A stretch of 64,000 nucleotides of DNA, taken from assembly GCA_030837785.1 (NCBI GenBank), contig JAUQYA010000113.1:1-64000 (forward strand). The letters run 5' to 3'. Source of the stretch: Albidovulum sp. (lineage in GTDB: Bacteria; Pseudomonadota; Alphaproteobacteria; Rhodobacterales; Rhodobacteraceae). The position numbers and the translations under genes are program-made. Shown piece after piece: positions 1 to 7,701 of this stretch. Numbering within the stretch: the stretch's first letter is position 1; the number at the start of each line of letters is the position of its first letter. The notes under the pieces were generated by a model that ran no database searches, was not told the DNA's origin, and saw nothing but the letters and a program-made list of their open reading frames with translations.

Positions 1-75
1 GAGAAGGATCGGACGACCACTCCCTCCCGACGCAGTTTCGGACCCCCATCTGCGCAGGAATTGCTTATCAGCCGA

Positions 76-2232
76 TTAAGCGAATATGGCCCGAAGGGGG
101 CAAGATTGTGACGGCACCCTCCCCGCTCCGCGGAACCTACCGCCATGGCAACCGTTTCCATGATCCGCAGGTAATCTCGAGAGGACGCCGATGCCCGAAG
201 AACGCGAATCCCCGCGCGGCCGCGCCGTCGGCGACGAGGACGCCACAGGCGGACCCATGGACGATCTGCCGCCCGGCCTCGCCGACGGAGCCGACAAGGC
301 GTCCGTCGAAACGGCGTCCATCGAGGAGGACCGCGCCAAGAGTTCCGGGCGCCCGCCGGTGGCAGCGGAGCGCGCCGCTCGCGACCGCAAGGCCCGCGCA
401 TCACGGCACGGGAAACACCCGACGCCGCCTCGCGGCGGATATCGGTCTAAGCCGCGGCCACAGTCAGCGCCGCGTTGACGTCCACGACCCCTTGGCGCTA
501 AAGCCCGACGGCGATCGCGGGCCGCGAGGTCAGTCGCGAACGCGGAGGGATGGCCGAGAGGTTTAAGGCACCGGTCTTGAAAACCGGCGTGGGCGCGAGT
601 CCACCGTGGGTTCGAATCCCACTCCCTCCGCCACTTCAGTCCCTGAGTGGGCACTGCGTTTACGCCGCCGCCCGCCACCAGCGTCTGAAGCAGCCGGGAC
701 TTCGATCCCATGATCCTGACTTCGCCGGTATTGACCTCGACGCGCTGGGCCAGCGCGCGCAGATGGTCGCGGCGATAGCCTCCTCCTTCAAGTCGGATGC
801 TCTGGCGGGCATTCTTGGCGAACGTGCGCAGCATATGCGGCGTCACGGCCTTCTGGCCCGAGTTCTGGAGCATGGCCTGCGCGCGCTCGGCGTCGGCCTT
901 GGCCTGATCGCGAATCGCCTTGAGACCGTGGATGCGGTCCTTGAGCGCCGGGTCGTCCAGATCGGCAACACCCGCCTCGATGGCGTCATAGAGGCGCTTG
1001 AGGCGCAATTCCGATTCGGTGGCGCGCTTGTTGAGTTCGGCGATATGTTCGCGGCGGCGTTCGGCATGCTCTTCCCGCCGGTCGAGAACGGCGGCAAGGA
1101 TCGTCTCCAGCCGGTCGGGTCGGAGAAGCTGACTTTCAAGATGGTCGGCGACCAGATCGTCCAGCTTGTCCATCGGCACTGCCATGCCCTCGCAGGCGGT
1201 CGGCCCCTGCCGCGCCTTGATCGAGCAGGTGTAGTAACGGTAGCGCCCACCCTTGCCGGTGCGGATGGTCATAGCTCCGCCGCACTTGGCGCAATGAATC
1301 AGGCCCGTGAGCATGGTCGGGCCGCTGATGACACGGGCGGGCATAACCTTGGGGTTGCGGGCCTTCAGTAGCTTCTGCACGGTATCGAATGTCTCACGGT
1401 CAATGATCGGCGGCACCGGGACCGTCACGATCTCGCTGACCGGCTTCAATTCCTTGGTCTTGCTGCGCTTGTTGAACTCATGCTCGCCCATATAGGTGCG
1501 GCGGGTGAGGATGCGGTGAACTTGCCCGATGCCCCAGCGCCCGCCGTCGCGGGTGAAGATGCGGTTACGGTTCAGGTAGCTGACGATGTTCTTGACGCCC
1601 ATCTGGCCGGTGGTGCCGTCGCCATGCAGGGCCAGCCGGTAGATCAGCCGCACCGTGTCGGCGTGAAGCGGGTCGATCTCCAGCTTCTTCTTGGTCTTGG
1701 CCCCGCGCTGCTCGGCGGCGACGGTGCGATAGCCGATAGGTGGAAGCGAGCCGTTCCAGAAGCCTTGCCGGGCATTCTCCTTCAAGGCCCGGATGACGTG
1801 CTTGGCGTTTTCCTTCGACTGGTACTCATCGAACAGCGCCATGATCTGCCGCATCATGACGTGCATGGGGTCATCGCCCATTTCCTGCGTGATCGAAACC
1901 AGCTTGACGCCATTCTTCGCCAGCTTCCTGACATAGAACTCAAGCTCGAAGTGATCGCGGAAGAAGCGGCTGAACGAGTGGACGACCACCACGTCGAACG
2001 GCGCTGGCTTCGATATGCCCGCTTCGATCATGCGCTGGAACTCGGGTCGGCGGTCGTTGGTGGCCGATGCCCCCGGCTCCACGAAGGTCTCGACCAGTTG
2101 CAGGCCGCGCGCCTCGCAATAGGCTTCGCCCTGCCGCTTCTGGTCGGGAATGGAGACATCATGCTCGGCCTGTCGTGCCGTCGAGACGCGCAGATAGAGA
2201 GCGGCGCGCAGGGTGATTGTGGAAGCGGTCAT
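76..2232 (-). CDS. Large serine recombinase (integrase), C-terminus fused to antisense tRNA
   Basis: The protein begins with a resolvase domain carrying the catalytic serine in LRVSTARQ (Ser17), followed by a recombinase domain (about residues 165-290), a zinc ribbon (HCAKCGG and YTCS, about 315-350) and a coiled-coil region. Enzymes of this family integrate and excise elements at specific att sites. The element-encoded part ends near Trp534 (633). From Arg535 onward the frame is the antisense of tRNA-Ser (motifs WDSNPRW and CLKPLGHPS) and host DNA, giving a spurious tail of about 184 residues. The ATG overlaps the toxin stop codon by four bases, so the gene is the third member of an antitoxin-toxin-recombinase operon. 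The native end is predicted to lie just beyond the att core in the circular form. Confidence 0.9.
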   Translation of the reverse strand: MTASTITLRAALYLRVSTARQAEHDVSIPDQKRQGEAYCEARGLQLVETFVEPGASATNDRRPEFQRMIEAGISKPAPFDVVVVHSFSRFFRDHFELEFYVRKLAKNGVKLVSITQEMGDDPMHVMMRQIMALFDEYQSKENAKHVIRALKENARQGFWNGSLPPIGYRTVAAEQRGAKTKKKLEIDPLHADTVRLIYRLALHGDGTTGQMGVKNIVSYLNRNRIFTRDGGRWGIGQVHRILTRRTYMGEHEFNKRSKTKELKPVSEIVTVPVPPIIDRETFDTVQKLLKARNPKVMPARVISGPTMLTGLIHCAKCGGAMTIRTGKGGRYRYYTCSIKARQGPTACEGMAVPMDKLDDLVADHLESQLLRPDRLETILAAVLDRREEHAERRREHIAELNKRATESELRLKRLYDAIEAGVADLDDPALKDRIHGLKAIRDQAKADAERAQAMLQNSGQKAVTPHMLRTFAKNARQSIRLEGGGYRRDHLRALAQRVEVNTGEVRIMGSKSRLLQTLVAGGGVNAVPTQGLKWRREWDSNPRWTRAHAGFQDRCLKPLGHPSAFATDLAARDRRRALAPRGRGRQRGADCGRGLDRYPPRGGVGCFPCRDARALRSRAARSAATGGRPELLARSSSMDAVSTDALSAPSARPGGRSSMGPPVASSSPTARPRGDSRSSGIGVLSRLPADHGNGCHGGRFRGAGRVPSQSCPLRAIFA
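191..478 (+). CDS. Possible small hydrophilic protein, unknown
   Basis: An open frame of 95 codons begins at an ATG preceded by GAGAGGAC, which could act as a ribosome binding site, and lies just upstream of the tRNA-Ser gene. The product would be very rich in Arg, Pro, Ala, Gly and charged residues, with no hydrophobic segment and no recognisable domain. In DNA this GC-rich such frames arise easily by chance, so it may be spurious. The remaining bases 1-543 show no other gene I can support. Confidence 0.25.
   Translation: MPEERESPRGRAVGDEDATGGPMDDLPPGLADGADKASVETASIEEDRAKSSGRPPVAAERAARDRKARASRHGKHPTPPRGGYRSKPRPQSAPR
544..633 (+). tRNA. tRNA-Ser (anticodon UGA)
   Basis: The acceptor stem GGAGGGA (544-550) pairs with TCCCTCC (623-629), followed by discriminator G and an encoded CCA (631-633). 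The anticodon stem CCGGT/ACCGG encloses the loop CTTGAAA, giving anticodon TGA, which reads UCA-type serine codons. A long variable arm follows, as expected for class II tRNAs, and the T arm carries GGTTCGAATCC. The 3' end is the proposed integration site of the island to its right, and the opposite strand is an open frame continuous with the recombinase gene. Confidence 0.97.
624..633. repeat. Proposed left attachment site (attL core)
   Basis: The last ten bases of the tRNA-Ser gene, CCCTCCGCCA, recur in the same orientation at 14169-14178. The similarity extends leftwards: CCCACT precedes the core here and CCCGTC precedes it at the right copy, giving 13 of 16 matching positions. The tRNA remains intact after integration, as is usual for elements using tRNA 3' ends. 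A ten-base match alone could occur by chance; the position at a tRNA end and beside a recombinase gene supports the call. Confidence 0.5.
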
Positions 2233-2690
2233 GCCGGACCTCCTTGTGCGGCAGCCTCGTCAGGCGACAACACGGCGACACCGAATGGCAGGAAGTGCTT
2301 CGTGTTGCGTGTGACGATGACGAGTTCATGCGCTGCGGCGGTCCCGGCAATCACGGCGTCCGCCATGCCGGGGTCGTGACCGGCCGCAAGCGCCTTTGCT
2401 TCCAGCCGCCCGCCGATTGCGGCGGCCTGCGCATCGAAGCCAATGATCTTGTCATCGTATGTGGAGACAAGGCCACTGAGCCATGCTTTCAGGCTCGCGG
2501 CCTTCGCCGTTGCCCCCTTGTGGTCGAGGAGCGCGATTCCCTTCTCGATCTCATGGATGGAGACGACCGACAGAAATAGCCGTCCATCGGCGTCCATGCG
2601 GTCCAGCCAGGTGAGGAAGTCAGCGGATGCTTCGGACTTCGACGGTGCCAGCATGGAAACGACGTTGGTGTCGAGAAGGAAGCCGCTCAA
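2229..2690 (-). CDS. Type II toxin, PIN-domain ribonuclease (VapC/FitB-like)
   Basis: A 153-residue PIN domain. The acidic metal-binding residues visible are Asp7 in LLDTNVVS, Glu47 in IHEIEKGI and Asp111 in GMADAVIAG, and the C-terminal TRNTKHF motif is present. VapC-like proteins are metal-dependent RNases, often cutting tRNA, that are inhibited by a partner antitoxin. The start overlaps the antitoxin stop by four bases and its own stop overlaps the recombinase ATG by four bases, so all three are probably translated from one mRNA. In a mobile element such a pair usually stabilises maintenance. All the residues expected for activity are present. Confidence 0.88.
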   Translation of the reverse strand: MSGFLLDTNVVSMLAPSKSEASADFLTWLDRMDADGRLFLSVVSIHEIEKGIALLDHKGATAKAASLKAWLSGLVSTYDDKIIGFDAQAAAIGGRLEAKALAAGHDPGMADAVIAGTAAAHELVIVTRNTKHFLPFGVAVLSPDEAAAQGGPA

Positions 2691-2935
2691 AGTTCGACAT
2701 CCCGCGATGGTTTGCGGTTGCGCGGGAACTCTCCGCCTGGGAACGTCCTGAGATAGCTGACAAGGCCCGCCCGTTTGCGCGTCAGCGCCTTGCGCGCGAT
2801 CTCCGCCGCCTCGACCGAAACCAGGGCCGCAACGGGCTTGCCATGACGGGTGATGGTCACGATCTCTCCTTTGACGGCTTCATCGACGAGGCTGGAAAAT
2901 CCAGCCTTGGCGTCTCTGAGGTTAATGGTCAGCAT
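2687..2935 (-). CDS. Antitoxin of the Phd/YefM type
   Basis: An 82-residue protein starting MLTINLRDAKAGFSSLVDEA, which is the typical N-terminal DNA-binding motif of Phd/YefM (prevent-host-death) antitoxins, followed by ITRHGKPVAALVSVE. Such proteins neutralise the cognate toxin through the C-terminal region and repress their own promoter. I chose the internal ATG at 2935 because the family begins there; the reading frame is open a further eight codons upstream, across the operator. Phd-type antitoxins paired with PIN toxins are common. Stop and toxin start overlap (ATGA). Confidence 0.87.
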   Translation of the reverse strand: MLTINLRDAKAGFSSLVDEAVKGEIVTITRHGKPVAALVSVEAAEIARKALTRKRAGLVSYLRTFPGGEFPRNRKPSRDVEL

Positions 2936-2944
2936 GTCGCGCCT

Positions 2945-2973
2945 CACATATGTAGCCATATGTGACTACATAT
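2945..2973. promoter_or_regulatory. Probable autorepression operator of the toxin-antitoxin operon
   Basis: Two overlapping inverted repeats lie immediately upstream of the antitoxin start: CACATATG/CATATGTG (2945-2952 and 2957-2964, spacer 4) and ATATGTAG/CTACATAT (2948-2955 and 2966-2973, spacer 10). The stretch is AT-rich in otherwise GC-rich DNA. Phd-type antitoxins bind such palindromes as dimers to repress their operon. This is inferred from position and symmetry. Confidence 0.6.
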
Positions 2974-3020
2974 AATCCATTGAGAGGCGGATTTCAACGC
3001 CGATTTCGACGCCGGGAGCA

Positions 3021-3287
3021 TCAGCCGCCGGGGCCGAATAACTCATCGAACAGATCGCCGAACCATCGCTCGAACACCTCTATCTCGGCCTCCGTGACCG
3101 GAACGGGATCGGGCCAGTCGTCGGTGACGGTCCATGTGCTGAGGTCGTGCTTGGGCGGTCTGCCGGGGAACGGCCACGGATAGCCCAGCAGTTCCTCAAG
3201 CTGTTCCGATGCCGTGGGCGGGCGTTTGGCGTGCCGGGGACGGGATGCCGCCTCGGGCCTGTCGTCGTTCCTGCGATCAATAGTCAT
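3021..3287 (-). CDS. Small hypothetical protein of the mobile module
   Basis: An 88-residue acidic-tailed protein, with an Arg/Pro-rich N-terminal third and a C-terminal region rich in Asp, Glu and Phe (VFERWFGDLFDELF). It overlaps the end of the upstream AlpA-like gene by 11 bases and so is probably translated from the same mRNA. No domain is recognised and I do not assign a function. Its position between the AlpA gene and the toxin-antitoxin operon suggests an accessory regulator of the element, but nothing in the sequence shows this. Confidence 0.6.
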   Translation of the reverse strand: MTIDRRNDDRPEAASRPRHAKRPPTASEQLEELLGYPWPFPGRPPKHDLSTWTVTDDWPDPVPVTEAEIEVFERWFGDLFDELFGPGG

Positions 3288-3504
3288 CGAGGAAGCCGAA
3301 CTCGTTGCGCGACCGCTGCCGCCACCCGGCGGGATTGGCGATCCAGCGGTTGATCTCGGATTCGTGCCAGCCTGTGCCGTTGGCGCTGATTTTGAGTTGC
3401 GGCGGGAACGTGCCCTCGGCGATCTTGCGGTAGATGGTGGACTGCGAAAGCCCGGTGCGGGCGAGAACGGTTTTCAGGCGGATAATACGGTCTGGTTCAC
3501 GCAT
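3277..3504 (-). CDS. AlpA-family DNA-binding regulator
   Basis: A 75-residue protein consisting of a winged-helix/MerR-like AlpA domain: RIIRLKTVLARTGLSQSTIY followed by RKIAEGTFPPQLKIS and a WHESEINRWI segment. AlpA proteins of prophages and integrative elements act as excisionase-like activators or regulators of the integrase. It is transcribed in the same direction as the recombinase operon and divergently from the nuclease-like gene at 3678. The 173-base region between them contains ATTGC/GCAAT (3563-3567 and 3574-3578), a possible half-site pair. Confidence 0.85.
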   Translation of the reverse strand: MREPDRIIRLKTVLARTGLSQSTIYRKIAEGTFPPQLKISANGTGWHESEINRWIANPAGWRQRSRNEFGFLDDY

Positions 3505-3677
3505 GGCGACGCTGCCTCCTGCTGGCTGTTTCTGATCGCGATTGAGCCAGACAGAAGAAGGAATTGCCTTTGTGCAATAGAGTTTTAGCTGTCGTCGTGC
3601 TACGGCGAAGAAACGGCGGTAAATAGGATGGGCATAGAAGCCGGAATCTTACAGGCAAGCATGAAGGATGCACGGAA

Positions 3678-4181
3678 TTGGAGGAAATCAACTGGGCAGA
3701 TCGTGCGTTCTACGACGACGGAGAATGGGTGACATGGTCCGAAATCGACGAGCAACTGCGCTACCAAGAGTGGCGCGCGAAATACCCGAACGCGAAACGC
3801 TCGATCATCCCCCATTTTGAAGATTTGATTTCCCTTGCCGAGAGCTATCACCTCGAAACCGGGCTGCACCTCTCCGTCTATGGCGACATCGGCGAGCTAT
3901 TTGGCGCAATCACCTACGGCATCGAGTTGAACAAGACCTATGCGCAGGGTTCTGACGGCAGGCTCGGGAACGATCACGTCGAGATCAAGACCATAACCCC
4001 GTTCAAGACCAAAGACGTAGTTGTGGTGGATACGGCGCGGCATTTCAGCAAACTGCTCGTGGTCAAGATCAACGAGGAATTTCAGGTCGCCGGGCGGATG
4101 ATCGACCGAAAACTTTTGCCAAAGCGAACTGGCCGGTTCCTGCGCATCCGTTGGGACGATCTGCCACCCGCGCAAAGGTGA
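3678..4181 (+). CDS. Nuclease-like protein of unknown role (possible PD-(D/E)XK fold)
   Basis: A 167-residue protein with the core GDIGELFGAITYGIEL followed by GSDGRLGNDHVEIKTI. The spacing of acidic residues and the VEIK motif resembles the D...ExK pattern of restriction-endonuclease-like folds, and the GDIGE motif recalls DUF6998-type proteins; this is pattern similarity, not a proven assignment. The only start I can see is a TTG at 3678; no ATG lies early in this frame. It is the only gene of the left module, apart from traC and traD, transcribed rightward. It could be a defence, maintenance or DNA-processing protein of the element. Confidence 0.7.
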   Translation: MEEINWADRAFYDDGEWVTWSEIDEQLRYQEWRAKYPNAKRSIIPHFEDLISLAESYHLETGLHLSVYGDIGELFGAITYGIELNKTYAQGSDGRLGNDHVEIKTITPFKTKDVVVVDTARHFSKLLVVKINEEFQVAGRMIDRKLLPKRTGRFLRIRWDDLPPAQR

Positions 4182-4243
4182 CGATAAGCTCGGACTTTCA
4201 GCTATCCCGCTGACGTCAAATCAACGCTTCTGATGCCGCTGAT

Positions 4244-7204
4244 CTACAGCCCGATCCCCCGGCCCAGACCAAGGCCATGACTGAGGGCGAGGTCCTTACC
4301 GATGCCCATGCCTGTATCGAAGTCACCGCCAATGCCGAGGTCTTTCCTGCGACCGGCGAGGAGCGATTCTAGCTGCGGGTCGCGTTGCAGGCTGTTCGCC
4401 ATGTCGCCCATCTGTGAGCGCGCAGCCTTGTAGCCGGAATAGTCGCCCGCCGCATATTGGCGCTGGCTGTTCTGGCTAAGGTTCTGCCAGCGCTCCACGA
4501 AGCGGTCGGCGCGGGCGCTGGACGCGATCCCCGGATCAGCATTCCACCCGGTGCGGATTTCGGCTTCGAGCTGGAGGGCGCGGATGGCGCGGCTGATCCG
4601 GCCACCACCCGCCTCACGGGCGAGGCCGTTGTCCTTGCTATAAGCGGCTTCCGCATCCTGCCAGCTGTGGGGCCGCACCTCATCGAAGGCGCGCCGTGCC
4701 TCGCCGAGTTCGCGGCGCTGTTCGGCGGAAGGCGCAAGCCCCTGCTGTTTGGCTTCGATGATGGCGTCGGACGCGCGGGCATGGCGCACGAGCGCGTCGG
4801 CGCGCGCCTTGCGCAGCGCCACTTCCGGGTCTGTCGCCGCGGTGCTTTCCGGTGCGGCCCGCTGCGGCGGCTGCATGGCGTTGTCGCCGGGTGCGGCCTC
4901 CGTGCGCAAGCCATCGAACACACTGCGTACCTTCTCCGGCACGATCCTTTTGACGATCTCGACCACGCGCTCGCGAAAGGTGATGCCGCGCCGCTCGGCG
5001 TAGTCCTGCGCCGGTTCGTAATCCGTCGCCATGTCCTTTGCGCGATCCCGCGACAGGGTGCGGACAAGCCGGTCCTGATCGGCGAAGTCGTCACGGCCAT
5101 AATGCAGGTCCGTGCCGTCGCGATGACGGGACAGGGCAACGTAGCTGCCATGGGCGTCCATGCCGGGTGTCGCTAGGACATGCGTGCGATCCACCGTCAT
5201 GCCCTGCGCTTTGTGGATCGTCGCCGCATAGCCGTGGTCGATCTTGTCGTAGTCCTTAAGGTCGAAGGCGACGGAGCGGCCATCGTCGGTGCGCACAATC
5301 ATGCTCTGCGCGCTGACCTGCTCGATGGTCCCGAGCGTGCCGTTCTTCACGCCAAGGCCGCGCTCGTTTTGCAGGAACATGACGCGATCTCCGGCGGCGA
5401 AAGTCCGCTCGCCGCGCTCGACCGTGACACGCACCTCGTCGCCGAGATTGCCGGCGTCCCGCATCCGTTCGCGCGCCGCGTCGTTGAGCGCCCGCACCTC
5501 GTCATTGGTGTGGGTGAGGATGATGCGGCTGCTGTCCGGTGACGCCTGCCGGTCGCGGTCCCAGCGCTCGATCAGATCGCCACGCGCCTGCTCGCGTGTC
5601 TCGGCGACATGCACCATGCCATGCTGCTCATAGGCATGGATCGCATTGCCAGTCCTGCCTGTCGCGAGATCGCGCGTGGCGTCCCGCTGCCAGTCCTCGT
5701 GCTGGCGGCGCACCTCGCCGATTTCCGCGCCGCCGTGACGCTCATGGATCGAGCGGAACGCCGCGCCTGCTTCGATGGATTGCAACTGCTGCGGATCGCC
5801 GACCAGCACGACTTTCGCGCCTGCCTCCGCTGCGTGCGACAGCACGCGCTCCAACTGCCGTGTGCCGACCATGCCCGCCTCGTCGATGACAAGCACATCG
5901 CGGGCGGTGAGCATGTCGCGGCCCTGCTGCCAGCCGTGTTCCATGCTGGCGATGGTGCGGGACGATATGCCCGATCCGCCTTCCAGATTATCGGCGGCGA
6001 TGCCCGACAGTGCCGCGCCGCGAACCTGATAGCCTGCCGTTTCCCATGCCTCGCGGGCCACGCCGAGCATGGCGCTCTTCCCCGTCCCGGCATAGCCGAC
6101 GACAACGCCAAGATCGCGCCCATTTGTGACATGCGCCAGCGCGTCGGCCTGCTCGCTGGAAAGCACAAGCCCGCGCTGTTCGGCGCGGGCCAGCGCGGCA
6201 TTGCGATCTGCATCGCCGACTGTGTGACGTTCGCGCTCGGCCATCAATTCCGCCGAGCGATGCAGGCGCTGTTCCGCTTCGATCATGTCGCGGGTGGTGA
6301 AGCGATCCTCGCCGCGAGAATCGTTGCCCAGTTCGACCAGATCGGGCGAACCGCGCATCGCGCCCATCACCTCGTTGAACTGGTCGATGCCGTCACTGTG
6401 GCGGTGCGCGAACTTCGCCATGTCGCGGCGCGAAAAAGTCGATTGCTGCTGCGTGATCGCGTCCAGCGCAATCGAAGGATTGGCGATGATCCGTTCGCCG
6501 TTGTTGCGGGCGATCTCGCGGTGAAGGTCCGCTCGGTCTGCCGCTTCGATCCCTTCGCCCTCGATGCGCTGCGCTGGCGCGCCGATCTGGCTTTGCGGTT
6601 CGAGCGGGATGCCCTGTGCTTCAAGGCTGCGATGGTCGATGCGGGCGTCGATGTCGAGTTCGGCCAGACGCTCGTTGGCAAGCTCGGCCCAACGTTCGCG
6701 CCAACGCTCGACCATCTCCGTGCGGTTCCAGTCCCGCACCTTCTGCCCGAAACCGTTCTCGTCCACGCTGCGCATGATGAGCATGACATGGGCATGGGGC
6801 TTGGGCATTCCGTCCTCGCCCATGTCCCAATGCACGTTCACATCGGCGATCATGCCCTGATCGACGAATTCAGCTTGCGCGAAGTCGCGGGCCAACGCGA
6901 TGCCTTGCGCCTGCGTCAGTTCGCGCGGCAGGGAAAATTCCACCTCGCGGGCAAGCTGGGCGTCCTTGCGAACCTCGACGGCCTCAACCTCGTTCCAAAG
7001 CCGTTCGCGGTCGCCAAGATGCTCCGGCGCGCCTTCCGGCAGCATGATTTCCGAATGGACGACGCCGCGCTTGGCAGAGAAATCATGGCTGCGATCAAGA
7101 CGCTCGTCGCGCAGGCGCGAGCCGGAGCGGTAGGCGGCGGATGCCACCGCACTGCTCCCGGCCTTGCGGCCAATGACCTTGACGTGAAGATGATAGATCG
7201 CCAT
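4244..7204 (-). CDS. traA: Ti-type conjugative relaxase TraA (MOBQ)
   Basis: A 986-residue relaxase-helicase. The N-terminus MAIYHLHVKVIGRKAGSSA and the metal-binding motif KPHAHVM (with upstream DVNVHWDMG) form the MobA/MobL relaxase domain. A superfamily I helicase follows, with Walker A GYAGTGKSAM at about residue 369, Walker B VLVIDEAGM, and helicase motifs near YAATIHKAQGMTVDR. The protein nicks oriT, stays bound to the 5' end and unwinds the strand for transfer. It is slightly shorter than Agrobacterium TraA (about 1100 residues) and ends in a Gly/Leu-rich tail. The start at 7204 matches the family; an ATG three codons upstream is an alternative. It diverges from traC, with the putative oriT between them. 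Confidence 0.93.
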   Translation of the reverse strand: MAIYHLHVKVIGRKAGSSAVASAAYRSGSRLRDERLDRSHDFSAKRGVVHSEIMLPEGAPEHLGDRERLWNEVEAVEVRKDAQLAREVEFSLPRELTQAQGIALARDFAQAEFVDQGMIADVNVHWDMGEDGMPKPHAHVMLIMRSVDENGFGQKVRDWNRTEMVERWRERWAELANERLAELDIDARIDHRSLEAQGIPLEPQSQIGAPAQRIEGEGIEAADRADLHREIARNNGERIIANPSIALDAITQQQSTFSRRDMAKFAHRHSDGIDQFNEVMGAMRGSPDLVELGNDSRGEDRFTTRDMIEAEQRLHRSAELMAERERHTVGDADRNAALARAEQRGLVLSSEQADALAHVTNGRDLGVVVGYAGTGKSAMLGVAREAWETAGYQVRGAALSGIAADNLEGGSGISSRTIASMEHGWQQGRDMLTARDVLVIDEAGMVGTRQLERVLSHAAEAGAKVVLVGDPQQLQSIEAGAAFRSIHERHGGAEIGEVRRQHEDWQRDATRDLATGRTGNAIHAYEQHGMVHVAETREQARGDLIERWDRDRQASPDSSRIILTHTNDEVRALNDAARERMRDAGNLGDEVRVTVERGERTFAAGDRVMFLQNERGLGVKNGTLGTIEQVSAQSMIVRTDDGRSVAFDLKDYDKIDHGYAATIHKAQGMTVDRTHVLATPGMDAHGSYVALSRHRDGTDLHYGRDDFADQDRLVRTLSRDRAKDMATDYEPAQDYAERRGITFRERVVEIVKRIVPEKVRSVFDGLRTEAAPGDNAMQPPQRAAPESTAATDPEVALRKARADALVRHARASDAIIEAKQQGLAPSAEQRRELGEARRAFDEVRPHSWQDAEAAYSKDNGLAREAGGGRISRAIRALQLEAEIRTGWNADPGIASSARADRFVERWQNLSQNSQRQYAAGDYSGYKAARSQMGDMANSLQRDPQLESLLAGRRKDLGIGGDFDTGMGIGKDLALSHGLGLGRGIGL

Positions 7205-7230
7205 CGCGATCAAACCATCTACACCTCTGA

Positions 7231-7264
7231 GCGCACGTCGGAACGACGTATAAGCGCGCCCTCG
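7231..7264 (-). other. oriT-like sequence (nick region)
   Basis: Between traA and traC the minus strand reads GGGCGCGCTTATACGTCG, closely resembling the nick-region sequence I recall for Agrobacterium Ti plasmids (GGGCGCAATTATACGTCG). An adjoining perfect inverted repeat ACGTCG-GAA-CGACGT (7235-7249) is the type of hairpin found beside nic sites. The location between divergent traA and traC genes is the classical oriT position in the Ti family. The comparison is from memory. Confidence 0.6.
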
Positions 7265-7374
7265 AAACTATTTTCTCGGGACTGCTCGCGCAGTTTCAGC
7301 CCGTCCCGGCAACATTACTGCATTACGCGCACCGCTCAACTACGCTTTCTTCATCGCCACGGATGGAGGACATG

Positions 7375-7701
7375 ATGCGCAAGCCACGCGACTTCGATGC
7401 GGAACTCAAGGCGCTGGAAGAAAAGGCGCGCCAGATCAAGGTCAGCAAGCTGCAGCAACTTGGTGAGCTGGTCATTGCGACCGGAGCCGACGCCCTCAGC
7501 GCCGACGAACTGGCGGGCGCATTGATCGTGCTGGCCGAAACCAAGGACGCCGGAAAGAGGGAGGCATGGGCGAAGCGAGGGGCCGCGTTCTTTCAGGGGC
7601 GGTCGCGGCGAACTGCATCGGCGCCTGACCGTGACGCAGGCGGCGCTGCGACGCAACCAGGCGGCGCGCCATCGGCATCAGGCGGCGCAGGCGCGTCATG
7701 A
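7375..7701 (+). CDS. Conjugal transfer protein TraC-like
   Basis: A 108-residue protein starting MRKPRDFDAELKALEEKARQ, with an N-terminal amphipathic helix or coiled coil, the motif LGELVIATGADALSADELAG, and an Ala/Gly/Ser-rich tail. It resembles the small TraC/TraD accessory proteins of Ti-type transfer systems, which assist the relaxase at oriT. A GGAGG lies 5-9 bases upstream of the tandem ATG codons at 7372 and 7375. It overlaps the longest form of the next gene. Confidence 0.75.
   Translation: MRKPRDFDAELKALEEKARQIKVSKLQQLGELVIATGADALSADELAGALIVLAETKDAGKREAWAKRGAAFFQGRSRRTASAPDRDAGGAATQPGGAPSASGGAGAS

Noticed and set aside
17..27. CCACTCCCTCC near the left edge, matching bases 619-629 of the tRNA
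   Set aside because: It lies on the 5' side of the tRNA, lacks the GCCA end and the T-arm context, and no mobile genes lie between it and the tRNA. Chance match in GC-rich DNA.
550..1371. 273-codon open frame on the plus strand
   Set aside because: It is antisense to the well-supported recombinase gene and starts inside the tRNA gene; its product has no recognisable motif.
5609..7375. 588-codon open frame on the plus strand
   Set aside because: It is entirely antisense to traA, whose relaxase and helicase motifs are intact. Long antisense frames are expected at this GC content.
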